A stretch of DNA of 64,000 bases from CAVQJU01 sp963712905 (GTDB taxonomy: Bacteria; Acidobacteriota; Vicinamibacteria; Vicinamibacterales; CAVVIG01), in assembly GCA_963712905.1 (NCBI GenBank), contig CAVQJU010000010.1, forward strand, positions 248,001 to 312,000. Reading direction: 5' to 3'. Of the stretch, positions 8,541 to 18,497 are shown in pieces. Both the position numbers and the translations under genes were made by a program. Numbering within the stretch: the stretch's first letter is position 1; each line of letters starts with the position of its first letter. Below the pieces are notes generated by a model. The model was given only the letters and a program-made list of their open reading frames with translations. It was not told the DNA's origin and searched no databases.

Positions 8541-11177
8541 ATGAAGCCCGGAGACGACGAGCTCGACGACGAAATCCGGGGCCATCTCGCCCTGAGCGTC
8601 AGGGAGCGCATCGAGCGCGGCGAGGATCCGGCCTCCGCCCGCCTGGCGGCGCGGAAGGAATTCGGCAACGCCACGCTCACGCGCGAGTCGATGCGGAGCG
8701 TCTGGCGTCCCCGCTGGCTCGCAGAAGCCGCGGCCCTCGGACGCGACATCCGGTTCGCCCTGCGCTCGCTCCTGCGCGCCAGGGGCCTCTCGGCCACCGT
8801 CGTGGTGACACTCGCGCTCGGCATCGGCGCCAACGCGGCGATCTTCAGCGTCGTCCGCGGCGTGCTCCTCCGCCCGCTCGTGAACCGCGACGAAGACCGC
8901 ATCGTCTACGTCCGTCAGAGCGCGCCGGGCCTTGGCGCCGAGAACACCACGTTCTCGGTGCCGGAAATCGCCGATCTGAAATCTCGCGTCACCACGATCG
9001 GCGCCTTCGGCGAGTTCTCCACGGCGGATTTCACGCTCGTCGGCCTCGGCGGCGAGCCCCGTACGGTGAAGGCCGGCGTCGTCTGCGGCTCGTTCTTCGA
9101 CGTGATGGGCCTTCGGCCGGTGCTCGGCCGCCTGCTGAACGCGCGGGACGACGGGCCCAATGCGACGGGCGCGGCGGTTCTCACACACAGGTTCTGGTCG
9201 ACGTCGCTCAAGAGCGACCCGGCGGTCATTGGCAGGACCATCCGCCTGGGTCCGCGAACCGCCACCGTGGTGGGCGTCCTCGAGCCATCGATTCCCTACC
9301 CGGCCGACACCGAGATCTTCGCGAACGTGGTGACGAGCCCGCATCACCTCGGGGCCTCGATGGTCACCAGCCGCACCCACCGGATGACGGAGCTCTTCGG
9401 GCGCCTCGCGCCCGGGGCGACGCTCGACGCCGCCCGCGCCGAGTTGACCGCGGCGCACGCCGCGCTGGTGCGCGAGCACCCCGAGGCGTATGCGCCGGCC
9501 GGCCGTGTCCGGTTGAGCGTCTCGAGGCTCCGCGACCAGATTGCCTCGCCCGCGCGGACGATCCTGCTCATGCTCCTCGCCGCCGCCGCGGTCGTGTTCG
9601 TCATCGCGTGCTCGAATGTCGCCAACCTGATCCTGGCGCGATCGGTGCGCCGCGAAGGCGAACTGGCGGTCCGGGCCGCCCTCGGCGCCGGGCACGGCGC
9701 GCTGCGGCGCACGCTTCTCGCGGAGAGCCTGGTGCTTTGCGGCGCCGGCGCCCTGATCGGGATGGCGCTGGCGCGGCCGCTCGCCGCCATGGTCGTCCGC
9801 TATGCCGCGCGGTTCTCCGTCCGCGCGCTCGAAGTCACCGTCGACGCCAGCGTCCTGTGGGTCGGCGCCGGCCTGGCGATAGCTGCGGCCGTGCTGCTGG
9901 CGTTCGTTCCGCGCCTGCCGTCGCCGCACGCCCCGACCGGCCTCGGCCTGGCCAGCGGCAGCATCCGGATCGCGCCCGGCACCAACCGCCGGCTGCGTGT
10001 CTTCGCGATGACGCAGATCGCTTGTTCGTTCGTGCTGCTCGCCGGCGCGAGCACGCTGCTCGCGACGCTCCTTGCCCTGCAGACCGCGCGCACCGGCTAC
10101 GACATGCGCCACGTGCTGGTCTTCGACATCCCGAGCTCAGCGACCGGTGTCGGCGGCGCGAAAACGATCGATTTCTATCAGGACGCCATGGAGCGCATCG
10201 GCCGCCTGCCCGGCGTGGAGGGTGTCGCCATCGGGAGCTTCGTGCCGTGGCGCGACGCGGGCAGCATGCCACGCCTCCAGATCACCACCACCGGCTACAC
10301 GCCCGCCGCGGGCGAGGACAACCCGCATGCGCGGCTCCGTCTTGCGACGCCCCGTTTTTTCGCCGTCCTCGGCGTCCCCCTGCTGGCCGGCCGCGACTTC
10401 ACCGCCGACGATCGCCGCGGCAGCGAGCCGGTGTCTATCGTCAGCCGAAGTGTGGCAACACGGTTGTTTCCGAACGGCGACGCGGTGAACCGTCAGCTGT
10501 GGTTGACGGCTCCGGTCTCCGGGACGCTCGATCCGAGCCGCATCGTCGGCGTGGTCGCCGACGTGGATGACGAAAACATCCAGAACATCTCCCGGGAGCC
10601 GGCGCTGACCGTCTACGTGGCTGTCGGGCAGATCGGTTATGGCGGCCGTCTGTTCGTGCGCGCCGCGGGCGATCCCTACTCGCTCGTACCGGCCGTCACA
10701 CGGGCGATTCGCGACATTTCCGCCGACCAGCCCGTGGAGCGGGCCGCGACGCTCGAGGACGTGCGCGCGGACGTGCTGTCGCCGGAGCGGCTGAATGCCT
10801 TCGTGTTCACCGGGTTTGCCGGGATCGCGCTGCTCATCGCCGTCGTCGGCGTAGCCGGCGTGCTGGCGTTCTCCGTGAGTGCGAGGACGCGCGAGTTCGG
10901 CGTGCGGCTGGCGGTCGGCGCCTCGCCGCGAGACCTCCTGGCCCGCGTCCTGTCGGAGGGCGCGGCCATCGCGGGCGTCGGCATCCTGGCCGGTGCACTG
11001 GGTGGGCTGGCGCTGGGACAGGTGGCGAAGGCCTCCGTCGAGAGCGCCCGCGCACCCGGCGCGCTGCCGGTTCTTGGCGCGGCGGCCGTACTCGTGGGCG
11101 CGGCGTTGGTGGCATCGCTGATTCCGGCCGCACGCGCCGCGCGCGTGGACGTCGTGCAGGCCCTTCGATCGGAGTAA
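8541..11177 (+). CDS. ABC transporter permease of the ADOP (MacB/FtsX-like) family
   Basis: An 878-residue inner-membrane protein. The start at 8541 follows the PadR stop by two bases and opens with the short soluble domain typical of ADOP proteins (DDELDDEIRGHLALSVRERI). Then come DIRFALRSLLRARGLSATVV, the first membrane segment (TLALGIGANAAIFSVVRGVL), a MacB-type periplasmic domain, FtsX core segments near LLMLLAAAAVVFVIACSNVA, a second periplasmic domain and a C-terminal FtsX core ending PAARAARVDVVQALRSE. No ATPase gene is adjacent, which is normal for this family. Export of a toxic compound or lipoprotein work is the usual guess; the substrate is not visible. Confidence 0.82.
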   Translation: MKPGDDELDDEIRGHLALSVRERIERGEDPASARLAARKEFGNATLTRESMRSVWRPRWLAEAAALGRDIRFALRSLLRARGLSATVVVTLALGIGANAAIFSVVRGVLLRPLVNRDEDRIVYVRQSAPGLGAENTTFSVPEIADLKSRVTTIGAFGEFSTADFTLVGLGGEPRTVKAGVVCGSFFDVMGLRPVLGRLLNARDDGPNATGAAVLTHRFWSTSLKSDPAVIGRTIRLGPRTATVVGVLEPSIPYPADTEIFANVVTSPHHLGASMVTSRTHRMTELFGRLAPGATLDAARAELTAAHAALVREHPEAYAPAGRVRLSVSRLRDQIASPARTILLMLLAAAAVVFVIACSNVANLILARSVRREGELAVRAALGAGHGALRRTLLAESLVLCGAGALIGMALARPLAAMVVRYAARFSVRALEVTVDASVLWVGAGLAIAAAVLLAFVPRLPSPHAPTGLGLASGSIRIAPGTNRRLRVFAMTQIACSFVLLAGASTLLATLLALQTARTGYDMRHVLVFDIPSSATGVGGAKTIDFYQDAMERIGRLPGVEGVAIGSFVPWRDAGSMPRLQITTTGYTPAAGEDNPHARLRLATPRFFAVLGVPLLAGRDFTADDRRGSEPVSIVSRSVATRLFPNGDAVNRQLWLTAPVSGTLDPSRIVGVVADVDDENIQNISREPALTVYVAVGQIGYGGRLFVRAAGDPYSLVPAVTRAIRDISADQPVERAATLEDVRADVLSPERLNAFVFTGFAGIALLIAVVGVAGVLAFSVSARTREFGVRLAVGASPRDLLARVLSEGAAIAGVGILAGALGGLALGQVAKASVESARAPGALPVLGAAAVLVGAALVASLIPAARAARVDVVQALRSE

Positions 11178-11191
11178 GCAGGAGCAAACAA

Positions 11192-12202
11192 ATGAAGCAT
11201 GCGTTCATCCTCCTCATCCTCACGGCTGTCGCGGCGCACGCCGCAGGACCTGACGTGAAGGACGTCAAGGACGTCAAATACAGGGCCCCGCGCACCGAGT
11301 CCGGCCACCCGGATCTGCGGGGGGTCTGGAACTTCAGCTCGGACGTGCCGCTCGAGCGGCCATCGAGTGCCGGGGACAGGACACTCTTCACGCGAGAGGA
11401 GATCGCGGCGCGAAAGGCCGCAAAAGCAAAAGCCCTCGGCACGATCTCGAAGATGATTCCCGTTGAAGACGTGTCCATCGACTGGCTCGACTACGCAGGG
11501 CGAATCGAGAACCTGCGCACGTCGCTGATTCGGTACCCGGAAAACGGCAAGCTGCCCGCGCTGGTCGACGGAGTTCGACGCGTTCCGGGAGCGGACGAAA
11601 TCATCGAAGCCCTCAGCCAGGCCAACGGCACGATTCCGCCGGCGCTGGCGTCCTTCGTGGGCGGCGGCAGCAAGAAGGATGGCCCCGAAGACTTCGGGCC
11701 GAGCGAACGCTGCCTGTTTGGCGCCGGCCCTCCATTCACGCCGGACCTCGACAACAACTACCTGCAGGTCATCCAGGCCAAAGATCACGTCGTGCTGCTC
11801 ACCGAACGCAGAGCCCGAATTGTTCCGCTCGACGGACGCCCTCATCTGACCGGCAACCTGCGAAGCTGGGCCGGCGATTCGAGGGGGCACTGGGAGGGCG
11901 AGACGCTGGTCGTCGAAACCCGGAACTTCAACACCCGCACCCGGAGCTTTGCGGGCGCAGGCACCTCGTCTCAGGAAAAGGTGGTCACGGAGCGCTTCAC
12001 TCGCCTGGCGAACAACGCGCTCGAGTACGAAGCCACTATCGTCGACCCGAAGACATTTCAGGACAAGATCGTGGTGGCCTTTCCGATGGCGAAGGTCGAG
12101 GCACGGATTTACGAATCCGCGTGCCACGAAGGCAACTACAGCATGCGCAACATGCTCTCAGCCGCCCGGACCGAAGAGCGAGAAGCGGCAACAACGAAAT
12201 AG
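11192..12202 (+). CDS. Secreted protein of the PDLxGxW family
   Basis: A 336-residue exported protein with signal peptide MKHAFILLILTAVAAHAAG. After it comes ESGHPDLRGVWNFSSDVPLE, a central GPSERCLFG, and near the end GHWEGETLVVETRNFN and ERFTRLANNALEYEATI. The gene at 29693 shares the same ordered motifs (GKPDLSGIW, GRWEGDTLVVDTAGFN), so the two are distant paralogues. I know no biochemical function. It starts 14 bases after the ABC permease stop and may be cotranscribed with it; the upstream AGCAGGAG gives a good ribosome site. Confidence 0.6.
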   Translation: MKHAFILLILTAVAAHAAGPDVKDVKDVKYRAPRTESGHPDLRGVWNFSSDVPLERPSSAGDRTLFTREEIAARKAAKAKALGTISKMIPVEDVSIDWLDYAGRIENLRTSLIRYPENGKLPALVDGVRRVPGADEIIEALSQANGTIPPALASFVGGGSKKDGPEDFGPSERCLFGAGPPFTPDLDNNYLQVIQAKDHVVLLTERRARIVPLDGRPHLTGNLRSWAGDSRGHWEGETLVVETRNFNTRTRSFAGAGTSSQEKVVTERFTRLANNALEYEATIVDPKTFQDKIVVAFPMAKVEARIYESACHEGNYSMRNMLSAARTEEREAATTK

Positions 12203-12214
12203 TGGGGATACAGT

Positions 12215-12514
12215 CTAGAAGGCACGATCGAACGCGACGGTCTGCGCGAGCAGGTTGGGCCTGGCGGTGCGGCTGGAGAGCGCGTTCGTCCACCAACCAG
12301 GCTCGGAGCGCGCCTGGTCCGGCAACGCAGATCCGATCAGGTCTTCAATCTCGGCAAACGTCAGGACGACTGTGCCGGCAAAGCGCTCCTCCAGGTACTT
12401 GTGGAGCAGTTGATACTTGCCGGACACCACGCGCGCTGGAGGCCGCGCGACAGGTGCCGGCGCTTCAGGCTCCTGGCGTGCCGGCCACCCGCGCTTCTTC
12501 AACCAGCCGAACAT
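12215..12514 (-). CDS. Small DUF7662-like protein
   Basis: A 99-residue protein. After a Pro/Ala-rich linker it has KYQLLHKYLEERFAG, TFAEIEDLIGSALPDQARSE and PGWWTN, a pattern I associate with DUF7662 proteins, which are small and often found near mobile or regulatory genes. It ends a minus-strand run that begins with groES-groEL, and it starts three bases after the preceding small gene. No catalytic residues are evident. The domain name comes from memory of the motif, so it is tentative. Confidence 0.5.
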   Translation of the reverse strand: MFGWLKKRGWPARQEPEAPAPVARPPARVVSGKYQLLHKYLEERFAGTVVLTFAEIEDLIGSALPDQARSEPGWWTNALSSRTARPNLLAQTVAFDRAF

Positions 12515-12517
12515 AAG

Positions 12518-12688
12518 CTACGTCTCCTGTTCCAGCAGATCTGGAAGCGCGGCAACAGCCTCCTCGTGGCTCTCGAACCATCGATCCGACGGCCGAACCT
12601 GCACTTTGTCGCCCTCGCAGAACTTGTCCGGCAGCTGGATCAGCACGAACCGATGGGTCGCCGGGTCTTCGTAGATGGCGTACTTCAC
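12518..12688 (-). CDS. Small protein of unknown function downstream of groEL
   Basis: A 56-residue acidic protein, VKYAIYEDPATHRFVLIQLP then RWFESHEEAVAALPDLLEQE. I chose the GTG at 12688 rather than a longer start, because the extra N-terminus overlaps groEL and reads as its antisense-like tail, while MKYAIYEDP-type starts suit such small proteins. The start lies eight bases after the groEL stop. The predicted fold is two or three strands and a helix. The function is unknown. Confidence 0.5.
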   Translation of the reverse strand: MKYAIYEDPATHRFVLIQLPDKFCEGDKVQVRPSDRWFESHEEAVAALPDLLEQET

Positions 12689-12695
12689 GGCACGC

Positions 12696-14315
<1,620 letters not shown>

Positions 14316-14317
14316 GA

Positions 14318-14680
14318 CTACCTTCTCTTCTTCGTGACAACGGCCGCGGCGGGCTTCTTCGCAGCCGCCGTCGTCGATTTCGCCCGGGCCTGACCGTTGA
14401 TGACCGCCAGCACGTCGTCCTCTTTCATGATCAGATACTCGACGCCTTCCAGCTTGATCTCCTGGCCCGAATACTTGCCGAAGAGGATCTGATCGCCGGC
14501 TTTGACGTCGAGAACGGTCCGCTTGCCGTTGTCTCCCGTTCGACCGGCGCCGGCGGAGAGCACCGTGCCCCGCTGCGGCTTTTCCTTGGCGCTGTCGGGG
14601 ATGATGATGCCCCCAACCTGCTGTTCGCCTTCTTCGAGACGACGGACGATGATGCGGTCGTGCAGTGGTCGGATGTTCAT
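14318..14680 (-). CDS. groES: Co-chaperonin GroES with basic C-terminal extension
   Basis: The chaperonin lid. The core runs from MNIRPLHDRIIVRRLEEGEQ through the mobile loop (QVGGIIIPDSAKEKPQRG) to DVLAVI, about 96 residues. A further 24 or so residues (QARAKSTTAAAKKPAAAVVT, then KKRR) are an Ala/Lys-rich basic tail that ordinary GroES lacks. I use the ATG at 14680, with GGAG nine bases upstream; a TTG three codons earlier is possible. groEL follows after two bases. The tail could bind nucleic acid or membrane; that is speculation. Confidence 0.95.
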   Translation of the reverse strand: MNIRPLHDRIIVRRLEEGEQQVGGIIIPDSAKEKPQRGTVLSAGAGRTGDNGKRTVLDVKAGDQILFGKYSGQEIKLEGVEYLIMKEDDVLAVINGQARAKSTTAAAKKPAAAVVTKKRR

Positions 14681-14701
14681 GAGGTTCAACTCCAGGTGCC
14701 G

Positions 14702-15385
14702 CTATGGCCGGAACGCGGCGGCGTTGGTCGCTCGCGTCACTTCGAGGGACAGGCGCGCGTCTTCGGCGGCCTTCTTCTGTTGAGCGATGGCCCGCTCTGG
14801 AGCTTCACGCTGGTCCTGGCGCACGGCCTGCGCATCCGCCGTCCGGGCGAGCGCGTCGAGCGCCGTGGACGTGACCACCACTTGAAACCCCTCGCCGAAC
14901 GACGCTCGAAAGAGGACGACCGAGTAGTCGTCGGTTCCCCACCTGGAGATCGGCGTGCCGGAGTCGACATCGATCCGCGAGGCGGCCGGCTGGGTCGCTC
15001 TCGGTTTGGGTTTCACCACAGGGCCGTACGCCTCGGAGAGCGCGCGAATCATGTCGGCGTCGGTCATGCCTTTGGTGCGCTGACGGTCGTACTCGATCAC
15101 CAGCCTGAACAACTGATCGTTGTAGAAGCTGAACGCGATTTGTTCGACGGGGTCTGTTTGTGTCTCGTTCGAACCAGCGATGAAGTAGGGTTGCCGCCAT
15201 TGCAACTGCTGAATCAATGCAGGCCGCTTGTGAACGACGGTGGCATCCGACGCCGCCGCTTTGACCTGGGCCGATACCGCTGACAGGCCGCTGCCGAGCA
15301 CGAAATCGCGATAGTGGGGACGGTCCTGGGCGTGCAACGAGGCCGTGGACAAGATTAACGCGAGGCCGACGAGGTACTTGAACAT
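14702..15385 (-). CDS. Secreted protein of unknown function upstream of groESL
   Basis: A 227-residue exported protein. I place the start at MFKYLVGLALILSTASLHAQ, which is a complete signal peptide; a longer reading frame upstream adds sequence that contains the promoter. The mature part has a beta-rich domain (QIAFSFYNDQLFRLVIEYDR) and a C-terminal coiled, charged segment (QDQREAPERAIAQQKKAAED). It ends 21 bases before groES on the same strand, so it may share a transcript with groESL. Its promoter carries the Crp-like motif described at 15393-15435. Confidence 0.6.
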   Translation of the reverse strand: MFKYLVGLALILSTASLHAQDRPHYRDFVLGSGLSAVSAQVKAAASDATVVHKRPALIQQLQWRQPYFIAGSNETQTDPVEQIAFSFYNDQLFRLVIEYDRQRTKGMTDADMIRALSEAYGPVVKPKPRATQPAASRIDVDSGTPISRWGTDDYSVVLFRASFGEGFQVVVTSTALDALARTADAQAVRQDQREAPERAIAQQKKAAEDARLSLEVTRATNAAAFRP

Positions 15386-15392
15386 GCCCTCA

Positions 15393-15435
15393 ACGGTATG
15401 CCCGGCTCCCGGAAAGGCCTGTGCACAATTGAACA
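15393..15435 (-). promoter_or_regulatory. Crp-like motif plus -10, copy 1 of 3
   Basis: On the minus strand TGTTCAATTGTGCACA (15420-15435) is followed after 21 bases by TACCGT (15393-15398), then seven bases and the ATG. If transcription starts at or next to the ATG, the motif centre lies near -41.5, the classic position for a Crp/Fnr-type activator. GAGGG just before the ATG would then be upstream of the mRNA. Confidence 0.5.
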
Positions 15436-15444
15436 CGCCATCTT

Positions 15445-16461
15445 TCAGAAGCCACATACGCCCCGCGGCATCAGGCGCACGTCACCGTTTGTTGCAACCG
15501 CAGTGTTGCCGAGGTCGTCGCGGATCCTCAGCGAGACACGCATGATGAACCAGAGAGCGTCCGCCGGCAACGGAGGCGCGGGCAGGAGGCTGCAATTCAC
15601 CGCCGGCATCGTCAGCACGGGACCAGTCGTCGTTTGCGCGAAGGTCGCCGCGAGGCTGTACGTCCAGTCCCAGGCGACGATGGCGCCGGGCGCCGTCGAC
15701 GTGCTGCCGTCGAACGTGCAGTTGAGCGTCGCCCCGCCGTCCGCCATGCTGCAGGTCTCCGTGACCGATGGACCGGCCACACCGAACGACGCAATCGCGA
15801 CGGTCGGCTGAGTGACCGACAGTACGGCCGATGCGTACGCGCCGGCATACGAACCGCTGATGGTCACATCAGTGGCGCTGTGAATCGTTGTCGTCGCGAC
15901 GTTGAACGTGGCACGCATCGATCCGGCGGCGACCGTGACGCTCGTGGGCACGAACACCGGATCGCGGCCGGACAGGAGCACCACGGCGCCACCCGCCGGC
16001 GCGGCGGCAGTGAGAACGGCCGTGCCGGTGACGGCGCTGCCTCCGACCACGGTGGACGCGCTGAGCACAATCGCGGATAACGCCGCCGGCGCAGGGACCG
16101 ACGGCGCCGTCACGGTGAACATCGGAGATTGACCGCTGCTGCCATCTACCAACGCAGTGATCATGGCCGTGCCGGCCGCGATCGCCGTGATCGTGAACGT
16201 GACGCTCGAGGCGCCGGCTTGAATCATCACGGGGGTCTGCACCGTGGCGACCAGGGGATTGCTGCTGGACAGCGACACGCTCGCGCCACCCGCGGAGGCG
16301 GCCGTGAGAAGAGTGACAGTGCCCTGGTCAGTGCTGCCGGCCGCCACGGTTGTGGCCGCCAGGGCGACACCTGATACGGACGAACCTGTCTTCGTTGGCG
16401 CGGCCGGCGAGCTGCCGCAGCCAATCATGAGAAGAGCTGCGATGATCGAGAGTGGCTTCAT
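15445..16461 (-). CDS. Lipoprotein with Ig-like repeats
   Basis: A 338-residue protein starting MKPLSIIAALLMIGCGSSPA, a lipoprotein signal with cysteine at residue 15. Two similar Ig-like units follow, each built as VxLAATTVAAGSTDQGTVTL then ASVSLSSSNPLVATV and ASSVTFTITAIAAGTAMIT; the second reads VLSASTVVGGSAVTGTAVLT. A C-terminal PKD-like domain has CTFDGSTSTAPGAIVAWDWT. It is probably anchored in the outer membrane or displayed on the surface. An upstream extension of the frame was rejected because the lipobox must lie near the N-terminus. The promoter motif at 16469-16511 matches its neighbours. Confidence 0.7.
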   Translation of the reverse strand: MKPLSIIAALLMIGCGSSPAAPTKTGSSVSGVALAATTVAAGSTDQGTVTLLTAASAGGASVSLSSSNPLVATVQTPVMIQAGASSVTFTITAIAAGTAMITALVDGSSGQSPMFTVTAPSVPAPAALSAIVLSASTVVGGSAVTGTAVLTAAAPAGGAVVLLSGRDPVFVPTSVTVAAGSMRATFNVATTTIHSATDVTISGSYAGAYASAVLSVTQPTVAIASFGVAGPSVTETCSMADGGATLNCTFDGSTSTAPGAIVAWDWTYSLAATFAQTTTGPVLTMPAVNCSLLPAPPLPADALWFIMRVSLRIRDDLGNTAVATNGDVRLMPRGVCGF

Positions 16462-16468
16462 GCCACTC

Positions 16469-16511
16469 ACTGTATGTGTCACCACAACTCCTGCGTGTGC
16501 ACAAGAGAACA
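16469..16511 (-). promoter_or_regulatory. Crp-like motif plus -10, copy 2 of 3
   Basis: TGTTCTCTTGTGCACA (16496-16511, minus strand), 21 bases, TACAGT (16469-16474), seven bases, then the lipoprotein ATG. Spacing is identical to copy 1. Confidence 0.5.
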
Positions 16512-16610
16512 GCACCTTACATCGTCGAGTTCTTCTCTTCGTGTTTTTCGCGGCGGGGGACGTCACGCGGCGCGCGGGGGCGCGCATCCCGCGCAACGCG
16601 ATTCTGCGGA

Positions 16611-16781
16611 TCAGCGGGTCTGGCTGCCCAGTTCCTGGTGAGGTGGTGTGTCGGGAACGGCCGGCGATTGCGGCTCGGCGGGCTGCGATGGCTCCGGGCG
16701 CGCCGGCTCGACGGCCGGCCGTCGCCTGCGCTCCTGATATTCCTGAAATTCTACGTACGAAATGACGACCGCATCGCTCAC
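16611..16781 (-). CDS. Possible small Pro-rich protein
   Basis: A 56-residue frame from a GTG at 16781: VSDAVVISYVEFQEYQERRR followed by a Pro/Glu/Ala-rich tail (PARPEPSQPAEPQSPAVPDT). GAGGCGG lies about ten bases upstream. It starts 25 bases after the stop of the membrane protein gene on the same strand. The low-complexity tail and lack of known relatives make this a weak call. Confidence 0.35.
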   Translation of the reverse strand: MSDAVVISYVEFQEYQERRRRPAVEPARPEPSQPAEPQSPAVPDTPPHQELGSQTR

Positions 16782-16806
16782 GGTAGAAACGCCGCCTCGC
16801 GTCTCG

Positions 16807-17046
16807 TCATCGCTGTGTGCCTTCCTTGACCGGGCCGTCCACGGCATGCAACAGCTCCGCGATGGTCACGGGTGGCGCACTGGGCCATATCAGCAGCATG
16901 ATGGCAGGCGGGATCAGGACAGCCATCAGCCACACCACTGCCGTGTTCGCGGTGAAGGCAATGCCATAGGCCGCGGCGCCCGCGGCGATCACGATGACGG
17001 CCGCCACCCAGAGGCCGGCCAGCCGGATCCGAAGTTCTTTGAGCAT
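16807..17046 (-). CDS. Small two-span membrane protein
   Basis: A 79-residue protein, MLKELRIRLAGLWVAAVIVI, with two hydrophobic segments (about residues 11-30 and 34-53, the second VVWLMAVLIPPAIMLLIWPS) and a soluble C-terminus (TIAELLHAVDGPVKEGTQR). GGAGG lies only one base before the ATG, too close to work well as a ribosome site, which fits a leaderless mRNA. The promoter at 17053-17095 is the third copy of the Crp-like architecture. The function is unknown. Confidence 0.55.
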   Translation of the reverse strand: MLKELRIRLAGLWVAAVIVIAAGAAAYGIAFTANTAVVWLMAVLIPPAIMLLIWPSAPPVTIAELLHAVDGPVKEGTQR

Positions 17047-17052
17047 GCCTCC

Positions 17053-17095
17053 ACTCTACGCCCGGGTCCCGGAGAGACCTGTTCACAATTGAACA
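17053..17095 (-). promoter_or_regulatory. Crp-like motif plus -10, copy 3 of 3, in a divergent region
   Basis: TGTTCAATTGTGAACA (17080-17095, minus strand), 21 bases, TAGAGT (17053-17058), six bases, then the ATG. Here the motif is a perfect 6-4-6 palindrome, and one more base on each side also pairs if CTGTTC/GAACAG is counted. It also lies 40-56 bases upstream of the divergent plus-strand gene at 17136. Confidence 0.55.
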
Positions 17096-17135
17096 GAGCC
17101 CGCCAGGTCGCGCCGAGGTAAGTTGTCACCTGGCC

Positions 17136-17477
17136 ATGACAAATCTCTCGAACGGCCCTGCCCCCTGGATAGAAGTCTCGGCCGCCGCCGGCGTGCTGAT
17201 CGTGGGCATGCTCTTCGCGATGTGGGCCCGGCAGCCACCCCCGGGGTGCGCGCGTTCATCGGAGACGCCGCGACGCCTCGAGTTGAGCTGGGACACGGAT
17301 CGTGAACACCTGTCGAATGACCTGGCCTCAGCGGATCGAATCGCGCGGCGGTATGCTGCGTCATCGAGCGCTGACGATCGGCAGACACTGGTTCTCGCAT
17401 GTCGTGACACGCTGCTCGAGCAGATTGCGACCACTCACGGCGTGCCGCTGGGTCAATTGCGCGACAGTGCCGAGTAG
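17136..17477 (+). CDS. Membrane-anchored protein of unknown function
   Basis: A 113-residue protein with one N-terminal membrane segment (VSAAAGVLIVGMLFAMW, about residues 14-30) and a soluble helical domain (LASADRIARRYAASSSADDR, RDTLLEQIATTHGV). It is divergent from the small two-span protein and shares the palindromic intergenic region. The domain resembles short helical tails of regulatory membrane proteins, but I cannot name a family. Confidence 0.5.
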   Translation: MTNLSNGPAPWIEVSAAAGVLIVGMLFAMWARQPPPGCARSSETPRRLELSWDTDREHLSNDLASADRIARRYAASSSADDRQTLVLACRDTLLEQIATTHGVPLGQLRDSAE

Positions 17478-17491
17478 GCTCGACGCCCAGG

Positions 17492-18490
17492 CTACAAGAA
17501 GCTCTCGCGCCAGAACAGAACGTCGGCGGCGGCCAGTGGCGGTACGATCGCGCCTGAGTTGAGCATGCGCACGCCGATAGTGGCTGCCGACGGCAGCGCG
17601 GACGCAATCGTGACCTGCGGAGGCTGGAAACCCGGCGGCAGCCACGCCTGGATCGTCGGCCGCTGTTCTGCGGGCTCCCGCGCGATCAGTGCCTGGAGGA
17701 GAGCGCCGACGCGCGCGCCCGACGGGTCCCGGTCGCCGCATTCCTCGAGTGTCCACGCGTGTCCGACGACGCTCACGATCACATAGGCCGCGGCGGTAAT
17801 CCCTTCCTCGGCAATGAAGAAGTGCAGCTGACGCACGTTCGCCGGCCCAAGACCCGCCAGCAGGCGCTTTGTCGTGATGACGTACTGGAGGAAGTCGACG
17901 TCGCGATCGAGATGGAGGCGGTGGGCGCCGGCGCGTGCGCGCCCCATCGCCACGATCGCCGCGAGGTCGCGCTCCTCGCCGCCGCGCACCGTCGCCATCG
18001 GGGCGCCGCGGCGGGACTGGGCGACAGCGAGCGTCAGGTCGGTCAGGGGTATCGCCTGAAAATCGTACCGTTCGGCATCGCCGGCCGTTGGCGAAAAGAG
18101 CAAGGCCATCTCCGTCCCCGCCGCCGCTTCGTCGAGGAGCGTCTCGATCAACGCTCGCGCATGAGCGGCGCCCTGGGCCGACGGTTCACCCCACACGGAG
18201 CCAATGCCGCACACGCGGATCGCCCGTCCATCGAACATTCCGGCCAACTCGTACCGCTCCGCGCTCGCAAGAATGGTCTCGCCCGCGATCAGCGCGGACG
18301 TACTCTGGCAGCGGCTGGCCCAGGCCGTTTTCATCTGGGCCGCGTGAAACCTGCCGAACGCCTGCCGAGTCAGTCCCTCGCCCGAAGCCCGCCAGCGCGC
18401 ATCGAGGACACGATCGAGAACCGCGCCCCGAGCCACCATCGTCTGCCGCAGCGGCCCGGAACTCAGCTTCATGTCCGCACCGCACAGCAT
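17492..18490 (-). CDS. GNAT-family acetyltransferase
   Basis: A 332-residue protein with features of tandem GNAT domains. The N-terminal half contains GRAIRVCGIGSVWGEPSAQG then AAHARALIETLLDEA, the strand and helix around an acetyl-CoA pocket. The C-terminal half (FFIAEEGITAAAYVIVSVVG, GDRDPSGARVGALLQALI) repeats the pattern, as in Eis-like enzymes. The substrate is unknown. The start could be 18490 or the in-frame ATG at 18472. It follows a 52-residue membrane protein gene by seven bases, so the two form an operon. Confidence 0.6.
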   Translation of the reverse strand: MLCGADMKLSSGPLRQTMVARGAVLDRVLDARWRASGEGLTRQAFGRFHAAQMKTAWASRCQSTSALIAGETILASAERYELAGMFDGRAIRVCGIGSVWGEPSAQGAAHARALIETLLDEAAAGTEMALLFSPTAGDAERYDFQAIPLTDLTLAVAQSRRGAPMATVRGGEERDLAAIVAMGRARAGAHRLHLDRDVDFLQYVITTKRLLAGLGPANVRQLHFFIAEEGITAAAYVIVSVVGHAWTLEECGDRDPSGARVGALLQALIAREPAEQRPTIQAWLPPGFQPPQVTIASALPSAATIGVRMLNSGAIVPPLAAADVLFWRESFL

Positions 18491-18497
18491 CGATCGT

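Noticed and set aside
14681..15000. CIRCE heat-shock element upstream of groES
   Set aside because: I looked for TTAGCACTC-N9-GAGTGCTAA and found no match.
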